From Planctomycetota bacterium (lineage in GTDB: Bacteria; Planctomycetota; UBA1135; GCA-002686595), in assembly GCA_016795205.1 (NCBI GenBank), contig JAEUHZ010000011.1, forward strand, positions 34,350 to 98,349: DNA of 64,000 bases. Reading direction: 5' to 3'. Shown here piece after piece: positions 9,301 to 17,311 of this stretch (position 1 is its first letter; each line of letters opens with the position of its first letter). The position numbers and the translations under genes were made by a program. Below the pieces are notes generated by a model. That model searched no databases. It had not been told where the DNA came from and worked only from the letters and a program-made list of their open reading frames with translations.

Positions 9301-9737
9301 TCGCGTTGCAGGTGCACTCGGGGCGCACGACGGACCTCCTGTGGCGCGACCTCGCCATCGAGGATCGCGGGCGGAGCGCCTGGTGCCCGCTGGAGCCGGA
9401 GGCCGCGTTCCAGGACGGCAGCCTGCGCGTCACGACGCGCGCCCGGGACGCCACGATCGTCTTGCGCGACGGCGCCTTCGAGGGCGAGCCGCGCGATCTC
9501 GCGCCCGGCGTGACGCTCGAGCGCGGCGTGCGCGTCCGCGTCGCCGAGCTGGCGCTGCCGGCCGCGCGCGCGGACGAGCCGGCGCTGGTGCTCGTGGTCA
9601 GCGTCCACGACGACGTGCTGGCGATCCACGCGGGCGCGACGCTCGTGGGACGCTGGGCGGGGATCCCGCTCGGGGCGGGCGCGGCGCGCGTCGCAGGGGC
9701 CGACGCGGCCGAGCGGCTGGCGCGGGCCACGGACTGA
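6321..9737 (+). CDS. PVC membrane-bound dehydrogenase domain / HEAT / cytochrome c / DUF1080 fusion protein
   Basis: Large exported protein of 1138 residues, starting with GTG, with a signal-like N-terminus. Residues about 50-400 form the PVC-type dehydrogenase beta-propeller found mainly in Planctomycetes; DDDGDGRMD and DTDGDGVAD are Asp-rich loops in this part. Residues about 420-690 are Ala/Leu-rich repeats like HEAT repeats. A haem c site CAACH lies at 733-737. Residues about 850-1025 are a DUF1080 (3-keto-disaccharide hydrolase-like, concanavalin-type) domain with GNSGIQVRSRQ. About 110 further residues follow without a clear match. The combination suggests extracytoplasmic sugar oxidation or binding with electron transfer through the haem. 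The exact substrate is unknown and the start is uncertain by a few codons. Confidence 0.88.
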   Translation: MVGSGTCWAVMLLAMPVGPQQGDVAGEAQSPLPAAWSPPASPARSAVDQLGTFVAADGLVVELVAAEPLVEAPVQAVFDGDGRLWVVEMRGYMRDVDGSGERAPIGRVSVLHDDDGDGRMDRATRFLEGLVLPRSVAPTRGGALVIAPPHVLFCRDTDGDGVADERAIVDSGIAGLASPEYGPNGLLPTLDNAFHCARHDLRYRFVGDRFVREPVAAGGQWGIDEDADGTLFFDTNSHVLRAHSVPPREAAANPFLDSSALVDVALATDHSVRPIRATTAVNRAYRDGWLVDGRITRADAVCGVLVGPCEALPAEFARSVLVCEPAGNLVHELVLAPGDGAPRAAPRPGARAFLASTDERFRPVNLARAPDGALIVVDLYRGLIQHRQFLTTFLRNETLARGLVEPLDRGRIWRVRAAGAVLEPVPRLSALSSDELIAVLAHRSTFLRRAAQRAFVEDDWDEAVVLPKLAAVATGHASADARIHALWALDGRGALDERTLVACSADPDPRVRLQALRAATFRPSMGEELLAAIAGDAHAARAEPEGLLRQRLAALALLRDVRADALAWERARGRLASRAIRHALLLGAAGRGLELLSVVLADGSSRAAKEDERALLLHDLARSIAREGRAADVLALLESASAGSASVTTPLLEGCAAGRASPARRLQLAREPAGLAALAAGAAAGAAPAARRVLEGLAWPGRADVPAEQAVAPLTGADLGRFERGRALYAEVCAACHQAGGRGAPGIAPPLVDSPRLLGDPARAAAIVLAGLRGPLTAGGRDWDLEMPAWNAADEDVAAVLTYARREWGQAASPVGPDDVRRARARVLATPGPLDARLLERFGATSPLDGWRTIGDAQWSLEDGAIRGRVGGGAQSFLASERTYGDFVLEADVKLLGTGNSGIQVRSRQRPDGRVVGYQFEVDPSERAWSGGLYDEARRGWLQDLAGNAAGRAALRRDDWNRFRIECQGLRLRAWVNGVVTADWIDPLDLEGFVALQVHSGRTTDLLWRDLAIEDRGRSAWCPLEPEAAFQDGSLRVTTRARDATIVLRDGAFEGEPRDLAPGVTLERGVRVRVAELALPAARADEPALVLVVSVHDDVLAIHAGATLVGRWAGIPLGAGAARVAGADAAERLARATD

Positions 9738-9755
9738 ACGCGTCGAGCCCGGCCG

Positions 9756-12320
9756 CTAGTGCACGCCGGTCCTGGCGAGCTCCCGGTAGGGCGCCGACTT
9801 CTCGGGCGTCCCGGCGCGCTCGTGGAGCTCTACGAGCAACTCGGCGGCGTTGCGAGTCCACTCCGGGTTCGATCCGCGCATCGTCTTGAGGACGTCGAGG
9901 CTGTCCGTCAGGACGGCTTCCGCCTCGGCGAAGCGCTGCTTGGTGATCAGCGTCTTCCCGAGCATCGTGCGCACCAGCGGCTGGAGCTGATGGCCGGGCG
10001 GCAGGTGTGCGCGGCAGCGATCGACGAGGTCGGTCTGGAGCTCGAGCGCCTCGTCGAAGCGCCGCAGCACGTACAGCATCGTCCCGATGTTCTTGCGCGT
10101 GTTGAGCGCCAGCATCGCGTTCTCGCCCAGCGCCTCCTCTTGCCGCGGCAGGAGCGCTTGCCACAGTTCGAGGGCCTGCTCGTTCTGCTTGAGGCGGCTG
10201 TAGGCCCCCGCCAAGTTGTTCGTCGTGCGCAGGACGGTGATGTGCCGCGGGCCGAGCTGACGCTCGAGCTCCCGGAGCGCGTCCTCCAGCATCGTGCGCG
10301 CCTCCTCGTTGCGGCCGAGGTCGAGGTACAGCATCGCCAGCGTCACGCGGGCGTTCAGGGCGTTGGGGTGACTCGGCCCGCGCGCCTGTTCCTGGCGGCG
10401 CACGAGGTCCTCGGTCAGTGGCAGCGCTTCCTCGGCGCGACCCTGGTCGGCGACCAGGATCGCGAGCTCGGTCAGGGCGCTCAGCGTCTCCGTGTGCAGA
10501 GGTCCGCGCGACCGCTCGAGGCGCGCGAGCGCGCTGCGCCACAGGTCCTCGGCGCCCGCGAAGTCGCCGCGCGCGCGGCGGTCCTTGGCCAAGGCCCCGT
10601 CGTGCAGCGAGAGGAGGCGCTCGTCACTCGTCACGCCGCTCGCGAAGTAGGACGCCACGAGGTCGAGCTCGTTCCGCGCCGGGTCGTACCGGCCCAGGAT
10701 CTGGAGCACGGTCGCCAGTTGGATGTGCATGAACGCGCGGTCGCCGTCGAACGGCCGGCCTGTGGCCTCCTGCCGCGCGATCGCCCAGCGCAGGCGCTGG
10801 TGCGCGCGCTCGTGGCGCCCGAGCGAATTCTCGACGCCCGCCACGTTGACCCCGATCGTGGCCGCGAGATCCGGATCGAGGTCCGTGCGGCCCTCGAGTT
10901 CGGCCGCCGAGACCTCGACGACCTCGGCCACGGTGGCCTGCGGCCCCAGCGCCTCGCTGCGCGCCTTGCCGATCATCTCCATGAAGAAGTCGAGCGTCGC
11001 CTGCCGGCGCGCGGACTGCTTCTGGGCTTCGACCAGGCGCTCGTCGGCGAGCCGGCGCTGGCGCTCCTCCTCGATGAGCGCGTGCTCCGCGCGTGCCTTG
11101 TCGTCGCGCGCCTCGTCGCGCGCCTCCTTGGCGGCCTGGGCCTCGTCGCCGGCGCGCGCGTACGCGGCGGCCAACGCGATCGCCGATCCGACGGCGACCA
11201 CGAACACCGCGGCGGCCAGCGCGAACGGCAGCTTGTGGCGCGCGACGAGCTTTCGGAGCTGGTAGGCGCTGCTGGGCGGCCGTGCCAGGATGACCTCGTC
11301 GGAGAGGAAGCGCCGCACGTCGCCGGCCAGGGCCGCCGCGCTCGCGTAGCGCCGCTCGGGCTCCTTCTCGAGCGCGGTCAGGAGGATCGTCTCGAGATCC
11401 CCGAGGAGCGACGGATCGCGCTGGCTGGGCCGCGTCGGCGCCACCTCGCAGATGATGCGCGCCGCCTCGTGCAGGCTCGTGCGCGTCACGTCGTGCGGCA
11501 GCGCGCCCGTGAGCAGCTCGTAGAGCACGACGCCCAACGAGTACACGTCGCTCTGCGATCCGACTGCCTGCGAGTCGCCGCGCGCCTGCTCGGGGCTCAT
11601 GTAGGCCAACGTCCCGCGGATCGAGCCGGGCTCGCTGGCCACGCTCGCGAGGGAGACGTCGGCCTCGGTGATGCGCGCCAGGCCGAAATCGAGCACGCGC
11701 GGCTCGCCGGCCGCATCGACCAGGATGTTCGAGGGCTTCAGGTCACGGTGCACGACGCCCTTCTGGTGCGCGTGCTGGATCGCGTCGCAGATCTGGGCGA
11801 AGAGCTCCAGCCGCGCGCGGCGCGCGAGCCCGCGGGCCTCGACGTCCTGGATCAGCGTGCGGCCCTCGACGAGCTCCATGGCGAACCAGTGCTCGCCGTC
11901 CGGGGTGGCGCCCGCGTCGTAGAGCGCGGCGATGCCCTTGTGGGAGAGCCGCGCGAGGACCTGGATCTCGCGCTGGAAGAGCCTGAGCGTGGCCTCGCCC
12001 ACCCAGCCGGCGCCGCGCACGACCTTGAGCGCCACGCGGCGGCCCGAGGCCAGTTGCGTGGCGGCGTAGACCACGCCCATGCCGCCGCGACCGATCTCGC
12101 GCTCCAACGTGTAGCCCGGGACCTGCGGGACCTGTCCGCCGCGCCGCGCGGCGGGCGCCAGCGCGCTGGCGACGCGGGCCGCCACCGCGTCGCCGGAGCG
12201 CACCTCCGCCACGAGCGACGAGCACGTGCCACAGTCGCGCACGTGCGTGGCCAGCGCGGCGTCGTCGGACTCGCCGTGCGCGTGGAGGATCAAGGCCCCG
12301 AAATCCGGACAGGCCGTCAC
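9756..12320 (-). CDS. Ser/Thr protein kinase with N-terminal zinc finger and C-terminal TPRs
   Basis: Protein of 854 residues. An N-terminal zinc-finger-like motif, H26-x3-C30-x2-C33 with C4 nearby, resembles anti-sigma (zf-HC2) domains. The kinase domain spans about 70-335, with glycine loop GRGGMG (77-82), Lys99, HRDLKPSN, DFGLA and APE-equivalent SPEQA. One transmembrane helix lies at about 355-380, then a charged coiled coil, then tetratricopeptide repeats to the end. The GTG start overlaps the sigma-factor stop by four bases (GTGA), so the two are translationally coupled. The pairing implies that phosphorylation or zinc-finger binding controls the sigma factor. An open frame upstream of the GTG belongs to the other reading of the sigma gene and was excluded. 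Confidence 0.93.
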   Translation of the reverse strand: MTACPDFGALILHAHGESDDAALATHVRDCGTCSSLVAEVRSGDAVAARVASALAPAARRGGQVPQVPGYTLEREIGRGGMGVVYAATQLASGRRVALKVVRGAGWVGEATLRLFQREIQVLARLSHKGIAALYDAGATPDGEHWFAMELVEGRTLIQDVEARGLARRARLELFAQICDAIQHAHQKGVVHRDLKPSNILVDAAGEPRVLDFGLARITEADVSLASVASEPGSIRGTLAYMSPEQARGDSQAVGSQSDVYSLGVVLYELLTGALPHDVTRTSLHEAARIICEVAPTRPSQRDPSLLGDLETILLTALEKEPERRYASAAALAGDVRRFLSDEVILARPPSSAYQLRKLVARHKLPFALAAAVFVVAVGSAIALAAAYARAGDEAQAAKEARDEARDDKARAEHALIEEERQRRLADERLVEAQKQSARRQATLDFFMEMIGKARSEALGPQATVAEVVEVSAAELEGRTDLDPDLAATIGVNVAGVENSLGRHERAHQRLRWAIARQEATGRPFDGDRAFMHIQLATVLQILGRYDPARNELDLVASYFASGVTSDERLLSLHDGALAKDRRARGDFAGAEDLWRSALARLERSRGPLHTETLSALTELAILVADQGRAEEALPLTEDLVRRQEQARGPSHPNALNARVTLAMLYLDLGRNEEARTMLEDALRELERQLGPRHITVLRTTNNLAGAYSRLKQNEQALELWQALLPRQEEALGENAMLALNTRKNIGTMLYVLRRFDEALELQTDLVDRCRAHLPPGHQLQPLVRTMLGKTLITKQRFAEAEAVLTDSLDVLKTMRGSNPEWTRNAAELLVELHERAGTPEKSAPYRELARTGVH

Positions 12321-12928
12321 GCGCCGTCCTCCAGCTCCGCGACGAGCTCCTTGATGCGCGACGCCACGCGGTGCTTGGCGATGTAGACGGCGTTCTTCGT
12401 GATCCCGAGCTCCTGGGCGACCTCCTCGACGCTGCGCTTCTCGAGCACGAGCAACTCGAACGCGCGGTAGGTCTGCGCCTGCACCTCGCTCCGCGCCCGG
12501 CGCAGGCAATGCTCCATGAGCGCGGTCTCCCACACCTCGTTCCAGGCCGCGCTGGCCTGGGCGTCGTCGGGGACGCCGGCCCAGAAGGCCGTGGGGTCGT
12601 CGGCGGCGGTGCGCTCGGCCACGACGCGCTGACCCTTGCGGCGCACGTGATCGATGCGGCGCCAGGCGATGCCGAAAAGCCAGTGCGAGAGCCGGCCCTT
12701 CGAGCGATCGAAGCCTTGGTCGCGGTAGGCCTGGGCGAATCCCAAGAGCGTTTCCTGGGCGACGTCTTCGCTGTCGGCCTCCGAGAGGCCCTGCTGGCGC
12801 GCGAAGCGTTGGATCGGCAGACGAAAGCGATCGACGAAGGCCGCCCACGCGTCGCGGTCGTCGAAGCGCTGGAGCCGCGCGAGGACGGTCGAGGTCGTGA
12901 TCCAGGGGTCCGGGCTCTCGGGGGGCAT
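12317..12928 (-). CDS. ECF-type RNA polymerase sigma factor
   Basis: Sigma-70 family factor of 203 residues. Region 2 includes the segments DSEDVAQETLLGFAQAY and KGRLSHWLFGIAWRRIDHVRR. Region 4 (about 150-200) contains the helix-turn-helix SVEEVAQELGITKNAVYIAKHRV. Its ATG start is well placed. It is coupled to the zinc-finger kinase immediately downstream, an arrangement common for ECF factors of Planctomycetes, where a kinase replaces or supplements a classical anti-sigma factor. Target promoters are unknown. Confidence 0.93.
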   Translation of the reverse strand: MPPESPDPWITTSTVLARLQRFDDRDAWAAFVDRFRLPIQRFARQQGLSEADSEDVAQETLLGFAQAYRDQGFDRSKGRLSHWLFGIAWRRIDHVRRKGQRVVAERTAADDPTAFWAGVPDDAQASAAWNEVWETALMEHCLRRARSEVQAQTYRAFELLVLEKRSVEEVAQELGITKNAVYIAKHRVASRIKELVAELEDGA

Positions 12929-12973
12929 CTCTCGTGATCATCCCCCGCGGGACGGTCTCCGGCCATTCCGGGG

Positions 12974-12988
12974 GGGGTCGAGGACCCC
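12974..12988. other. Short hairpin upstream of the sigma factor
   Basis: ggggtc and gacccc pair around a 3-base loop, embedded in a G-run. It lies about 46-60 bases before the sigma ATG, inside its likely leader RNA. It could be a leader structure or chance. The rest of the 253-base gap (12929-13181) shows only G-rich sequence and the 14-base repeats near its end. Confidence 0.25.
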
Positions 12989-13156
12989 GGAGCGAGCCTC
13001 GGGCGCTGCCCGTCAACGGCGGCCGGGGGGCGGTCCGCGACTTGGTCACTGGCCGCGAGGGATGGGCGGCAGGGTTCACTCCGGGATCGGGGGGACTGGC
13101 GTCGCGCGCCGTCGAATCTCCCGGCCTCAGCAGCGGGCGGGTTGGGCCGGCCCCCG

Positions 13157-13198
13157 CAATCCGCGGTTCACAATCCGCGGGTCACAACCGGCGGATCC
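13157..13198. repeat. Three tandem 14-base imperfect repeats spanning a stop codon
   Basis: Units caatccgcggttca, caatccgcgggtca and caaccggcggatcc run head to tail. The first two differ at one base and the third is more diverged. The tract crosses the stop codon (13182-13184) of the propeller-DUF1080 gene, so the last codons of that gene fall inside the repeat. It may have arisen by local duplication. Confidence 0.55.
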
Positions 13199-14870
13199 AG
13201 ACGTTGCGGAAGCGCACCGGGTCGCCGTGGTCCTGCAACACGAGCGGCAGCTCGGCTGCGTGCGGCGCGTACGTCGCGACTTCCTTGTGGCGCGTCGCGC
13301 CCAGGAAGGTCTGGTTCGCGTGCACGACCACGCCGTTGTGGACCACTGTGATCGTGGCCGGTGACACCAAGCGCTCGCCCTCGAAGCGCGGGGCGCGGAA
13401 CGTGATGTCGTAGGTCTGCCACTCGCCCGGCCCGCGCGAGGCGTTGTAGAGCGGCGGATACTGGCCGTAGAGCGCGGCGCACTGGCCGTCGGCGTAGGTG
13501 CGGTTCTCGAAGCTGTCGAGGATCTGGACCTCGTAGCGGCCCATGAGGAACACGCCGCTGTTCCCGCGGCCCTGCGAATCGCCCTTGGGGGGCCGTGGCG
13601 TCGCGAACTCGAGGTGCAACTGGCAGTCGCCGAAGCTCGCCCTCGTCGTGATGTTGCCGGTGCCGTTGACCTCGGCGTAGCCGTCGCGCACGAGCCAGGC
13701 GGCGTCGCCCTGGCCGCCCGCCCAGCGCGTCAGGTCGCTGCCGTCGAAGAGCACGAGCGCGCCCTCTGGAGCGGGCGCGAGCAGCGTGCCGCCGGCCGGC
13801 TCGACGACCTCGGCCGGCGGGCGGTTCTGGTCGTGGACGCGCCAGGGCGTGCCCGGGAGGAACGGCGTGTCCGTGTAGCCGACGCCGCCCGCGAGCGCTG
13901 GCGGCAAGAGCCGCCGCAGCTTGTTCACGCGGCCGAGGAAGTTCCAGTCCATGACGTAGAGGTTCCCGTCCCGGTCCCAATGCGCGCCGTGCGGCGCGAG
14001 GAAGTGCCCGTCGCGCCAGTCCGACTCCGGCACGTCGTTGCGCGCGCGCTTCGACGGGTCGGGCTGGTCGCCCAAGTGGACGACGAGCTCGTCCCCCGGC
14101 CCGAGGATCGTGACGCGGCCGGCGAGGTCCGGCACGGCCAGGTAGCCGTCGTGCTCCTGGACGCTGCACGGGCGGCGGAAGGGCCCGCGGATCTCGCCGA
14201 CCTGGAGTCCCTCGAGGTCGTAGCGCACGAAGCGCGCGTTCTCGCGGTCCGCGACGAGCAGCGTGTGCGGCTCGCGGCGCGTGTCGACGAGCAGCCCATG
14301 ACAGCAGTTCAAGACTCCCGGGCCGCCGAACGAGCGCACGTAGCGGCCGTCCCGGTCGTATTGGTGGACCCAGGACGTGCCATAGCCATCCGACACGAAG
14401 GTCGCGCCGTTCGGCGCCACGGCGATGCTCGTCGGGCGGAACTGGTCGGGCCGCTCGTACTTCTGCGACTCCAGCGGCGCGCCGCGCTCCAGGACGACCG
14501 TGCCGTCGAGCCGGCGCTTCTTCCAGTGGTGGAGGCGGAAGTTGACGTGGTAGAGGAACTCCTCCGCGCCTTCCTTGACGATGCACATGCCGTGCACGCC
14601 CTCGCCCTCCTCGGCGCCGAACGAGCGCAGGAACGCGCCGTCGCGCGCGTAGACCGCGATCGCGTGCTCCGTGTCCGTGTTCAGGTACAGGTTCCCGGCC
14701 GCGTCCTCGACGATCACGCCGTGCGTGTTCCCGAGCCGGCCGCCGGGCGGCTTGAGCCAGCCCGACTCCCAGGCGTAGAGGTGCGGCTGCGCCCCCAGCG
14801 TGAGGGGGCCCGCGTCAGTCGGCGCCTGGGGCAGGGCGGCCAGCACGAGGAGCAATCCGAGGTCGATCAT
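13182..14870 (-). CDS. NHL-type propeller / DUF1080 secreted protein
   Basis: Exported protein of 562 residues with a short signal (MIDLGLLLVLAALPQA). Residues about 40-330 form NHL/six-bladed propeller repeats (for example GVIVEDAAGNLYLN, SIAVAPNGATFVSDG, HWDRDGNLYVMDW). Residues about 370-562 are a DUF1080 domain with LFDGSDLTRW, GNSGVFLMGRYEVQILDS and terminal VRFRNVWIRRL, the standard layout of this domain. DUF1080 proteins include 3-keto-glycoside hydrolases, so a role in extracellular sugar breakdown is likely. It is on the minus strand, downstream of the divergent S1 gene, and independent of the PVC-fusion gene 3.4 kb away, which carries a second DUF1080 domain. Confidence 0.9.
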   Translation of the reverse strand: MIDLGLLLVLAALPQAPTDAGPLTLGAQPHLYAWESGWLKPPGGRLGNTHGVIVEDAAGNLYLNTDTEHAIAVYARDGAFLRSFGAEEGEGVHGMCIVKEGAEEFLYHVNFRLHHWKKRRLDGTVVLERGAPLESQKYERPDQFRPTSIAVAPNGATFVSDGYGTSWVHQYDRDGRYVRSFGGPGVLNCCHGLLVDTRREPHTLLVADRENARFVRYDLEGLQVGEIRGPFRRPCSVQEHDGYLAVPDLAGRVTILGPGDELVVHLGDQPDPSKRARNDVPESDWRDGHFLAPHGAHWDRDGNLYVMDWNFLGRVNKLRRLLPPALAGGVGYTDTPFLPGTPWRVHDQNRPPAEVVEPAGGTLLAPAPEGALVLFDGSDLTRWAGGQGDAAWLVRDGYAEVNGTGNITTRASFGDCQLHLEFATPRPPKGDSQGRGNSGVFLMGRYEVQILDSFENRTYADGQCAALYGQYPPLYNASRGPGEWQTYDITFRAPRFEGERLVSPATITVVHNGVVVHANQTFLGATRHKEVATYAPHAAELPLVLQDHGDPVRFRNVWIRRL

Positions 14871-15000
14871 GGCTCGCGCAGTCTAGGGTCGCCGAGGCCC
14901 GCCTCCCGTGGAGATCGTTCCCGGATCTGCTTCCCCCTGCCGCGCGCGTGGACTAGGCTTCGAGCGTCGGGCGCCCGTTCGGCGCGCGACGCGACAGCCC

Positions 15001-15012
15001 GGAGGTGGAGGA
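15001..15012 (+). promoter_or_regulatory. Strong Shine-Dalgarno fixing the S1 protein start
   Basis: The purine tract ggaggtggagga ends three bases before ATG 15016. It decides the start against the in-frame codons 36 residues upstream. Few genes in the window have such a strong site. Confidence 0.7.
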
Positions 15013-15015
15013 CGC

Positions 15016-16161
15016 ATGCGCCCCCTGCGCCAGGAGCCGAACCGTGACGCGCACCATGGATCGCACACGCTCCGCGTGTGGACCGGCACCGTGGTCGGCC
15101 TGTTCGGGAACGACGTCTTCGTCGAGCTCGGTCCGCGCATGCAGGGCGTGATCGCCCGCGACCACTTCGCCCGCCCGCCGGCGGTCGGGTCGCAGCACGA
15201 GTTCACGCTGCGCGGCCTGGAGGAAGGCCTGTGGTCCCTGTCGCTCTCGACCGAGAAGAGCCTGGAGACGTGGCAGCAGATGGAGATCGGCTCGCTCGTG
15301 CAGGCGCGTTGCGTGCGCGTCGCGCCGGGCGGGCTGGAGGTCAAGATCGGCGCGCTGCACGGCTTCCTGCCCAAGTCGCACACCGGCCTGCCGCGCGACC
15401 AGCGCCCCGACCCGCTCGTGGGCAAGGTCTTCACCGTCGAGGTCATCGAGATCGACAGCGAGCGCCAGCGCGTCACGGTCTCGCGCAAGCTCGTCGTCCA
15501 GCGCGAGCGCGACGACGATCACCAGCGCGAGGTCGACCGCCTGAAGATCGGCCAGGTCGTGCAAGGGCGCGTGACGCGCATCGAGGACTACGGCGCGTTC
15601 GCGGCCTTCGGCCACGGCATGGAGGGCCTGATCCACGTCTCGAACCTGGCGCACGAGCGCGTCGCGCACCCCAGCGCGGTCGTGAAGCAGGGTGACGTGC
15701 TCGAGCTCAAGGTGCTCCACGTCCGCCGCGGCGGCAAGCGCATCGGCCTGGGCCTGAAGCAGATGCGCGAGAGCCCGTGGACCGATCTCGAGCGCACGGC
15801 CTACGCCGGGCAGATCGTCTTGGGGCTCGTGACCCGCGTGCGCGAGTTCGGCGTGTTCGTGGCGATCCGTCCCGGCGTCGAGGGCCTCGTGCCCGTCTCC
15901 GAATGCGGCCTCGGCCCGACGCAGCGCCTCTCCGGCGTGATCCAGGAGGGCGCCCAGGTCTCGGTGCGCATCCTCGAGATCGACGTCGAGCGCCAGCGGA
16001 TGGCGCTCTCGTTCCTGCACGTCACCGGCGCGCGCATCGCGCCCGAGGAGGCCGAGAACGCCGAGACGTTCGCCGGTCTGGCGCAGAGCTTGGGCCTCGA
16101 CCAGCTCGAGCGCCCGCTGGGCGACGAGCTGGGGCGCGCGCTGCGGCGCGACGCGGGCTGA
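15016..16161 (+). CDS. Four-S1-domain RNA-binding protein (ribosomal protein S1-like)
   Basis: Cytoplasmic RNA-binding protein of 381 residues with four S1/OB-fold repeats in tandem (about 15-85, 95-170, 185-260, 265-340). The third is the most canonical: GQVVQGRVTRIEDYGAFAAFGHGMEGLIHVS. The fourth has VTRVREFGVFVAIRPGVEGLVPVSE. The protein is shorter than Escherichia coli S1 (six domains) but similar to the four-domain S1-like proteins of other phyla. It could be the S1 equivalent that helps mRNA bind the ribosome or an accessory S1 protein; the sequence does not settle this. It is convergent with the B12 gene, with three bases between stops. Confidence 0.9.
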   Translation: MRPLRQEPNRDAHHGSHTLRVWTGTVVGLFGNDVFVELGPRMQGVIARDHFARPPAVGSQHEFTLRGLEEGLWSLSLSTEKSLETWQQMEIGSLVQARCVRVAPGGLEVKIGALHGFLPKSHTGLPRDQRPDPLVGKVFTVEVIEIDSERQRVTVSRKLVVQRERDDDHQREVDRLKIGQVVQGRVTRIEDYGAFAAFGHGMEGLIHVSNLAHERVAHPSAVVKQGDVLELKVLHVRRGGKRIGLGLKQMRESPWTDLERTAYAGQIVLGLVTRVREFGVFVAIRPGVEGLVPVSECGLGPTQRLSGVIQEGAQVSVRILEIDVERQRMALSFLHVTGARIAPEEAENAETFAGLAQSLGLDQLERPLGDELGRALRRDAG

Positions 16162-16164
16162 ACC

Positions 16165-17298
16165 TCAGCTCGGCGTCCCGTCCGCCCGCTCGCGGCTGCG
16201 GCCGGGAGGGCGGACCACCAGCCGCTCGCCGACCTCGACGGCCTGAGCCGCGCTCGTCGCCACGCCGTCCGCGCCCACGAGTCGCCACAGGTCGGGCACG
16301 ATCTGGAACGGGTAGCCGCCGACCAGGATCGGGAGGTGCCGGCCCGCGACCGAGCCGCGCACGGCCGCGATGAGCTCGGCCGTCGTGCGCACGTGCAGGA
16401 CGAGCTTGGCCGCGACGGCCACCAGGTCGACCTCGAAGTCGCGCACCGCGGCGGCCACGTCCTCGGCCGGCGTGCTGGCGCCCAGGAAGACGACCTCCCA
16501 GCCCTGCATCTCGAAGTGGTCCGCGACCATGCGCAGCCCGATGTCGTGCAGGTCGCCGTTCGCCGACGTGATCAAGACGCGCTGCCCGTTGCGCGGCGCG
16601 CGCGGCATGCGGGCGTTCACGATCGACATGACCTGCTCGGTGATGCGCGAGGAGAGGTGTTCCTCGGCGACGTGCACCTCGCCGCGCTGCCACATGCGGC
16701 CGATCTCGACCTGCGCGGGCCCCAGGACCTTCGAGTACAGGTCCGGCACGCTGAGCCCGGCCGCGATGGCGTCCTCCGCGATGCGGATGGCGTCCAGGCG
16801 ACGGCCCTCGAACACGGCCAGCAGATAGCGCTTGGCGAGCTCGGTCTCGCGGGTCGCGGCCGAGAGCGGGCTGGGCGTCTCGGCTGGCGCGGACTCGAAG
16901 TGGCGCAGCCCGGCTTCGGCGACCGCGCGCGCGGTCTGGGCGGCCTCGGGCGGCAGCTCGGCCGCGAGCTCGTCGCGCAGCGCCGCGAGCAAGAGCGCGA
17001 GCGCCGTCGTGTCGATCCCGCGCGCGACGAAAGCCTGCTTGAGCCAGCCGACCTGGTCGGCGTACAGCGCCGGCCGCGCGAACGTCAGCGCCTGGATCAG
17101 GTGGTCGAGCAAGCCCTCGGCGTGCGTCTTCAGGTCGAGGAAGCCCGCCGCGCCGAAGGCGGCGACGGCTCCCGGGTTCGCGTCCGCGACGCGCAGCACG
17201 GCGCCGGCGGCGTGCGCCTTCTTGGCCGAGCCGACCAGCGCGGCGACGAACTGACCGTGGGCGTCGAGGTTCGGCAAGGTGGTGGGGTGAACCCGCAT
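16165..17298 (-). CDS. CarH-like cobalamin-binding sensor lacking a MerR domain
   Basis: Soluble protein of 377 residues. The C-terminal half (about 165-365) is a B12-binding cap plus Rossmann module. The cap carries W203-x9-E213-H214, matching the Wx9EH signature of adenosylcobalamin photoreceptors such as CarH. The Rossmann part carries the base-off motif D249-x-H251-x2-G254 (NGDLHDIG). CarH and LitR have an N-terminal MerR helix-turn-helix; here residues 1-160 are Ala/Leu-rich helix with no recognisable HTH. It may sense light or B12 and act through a partner protein. A methyltransferase-activation role is less likely because no methyltransferase domain is present. The start at ATG 17298 fits the onset of conserved-looking sequence. 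Confidence 0.8.
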   Translation of the reverse strand: MRVHPTTLPNLDAHGQFVAALVGSAKKAHAAGAVLRVADANPGAVAAFGAAGFLDLKTHAEGLLDHLIQALTFARPALYADQVGWLKQAFVARGIDTTALALLLAALRDELAAELPPEAAQTARAVAEAGLRHFESAPAETPSPLSAATRETELAKRYLLAVFEGRRLDAIRIAEDAIAAGLSVPDLYSKVLGPAQVEIGRMWQRGEVHVAEEHLSSRITEQVMSIVNARMPRAPRNGQRVLITSANGDLHDIGLRMVADHFEMQGWEVVFLGASTPAEDVAAAVRDFEVDLVAVAAKLVLHVRTTAELIAAVRGSVAGRHLPILVGGYPFQIVPDLWRLVGADGVATSAAQAVEVGERLVVRPPGRSRERADGTPS

Positions 17299-17311
17299 GC
17301 TCACCCGTGGG

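Noticed and set aside
12974..12988. Riboswitch in the sigma leader
   Set aside because: Only one short hairpin is seen, with no conserved aptamer element.
13157..13198. A short CRISPR-like array
   Set aside because: Repeats are adjacent with no spacers and only three units.
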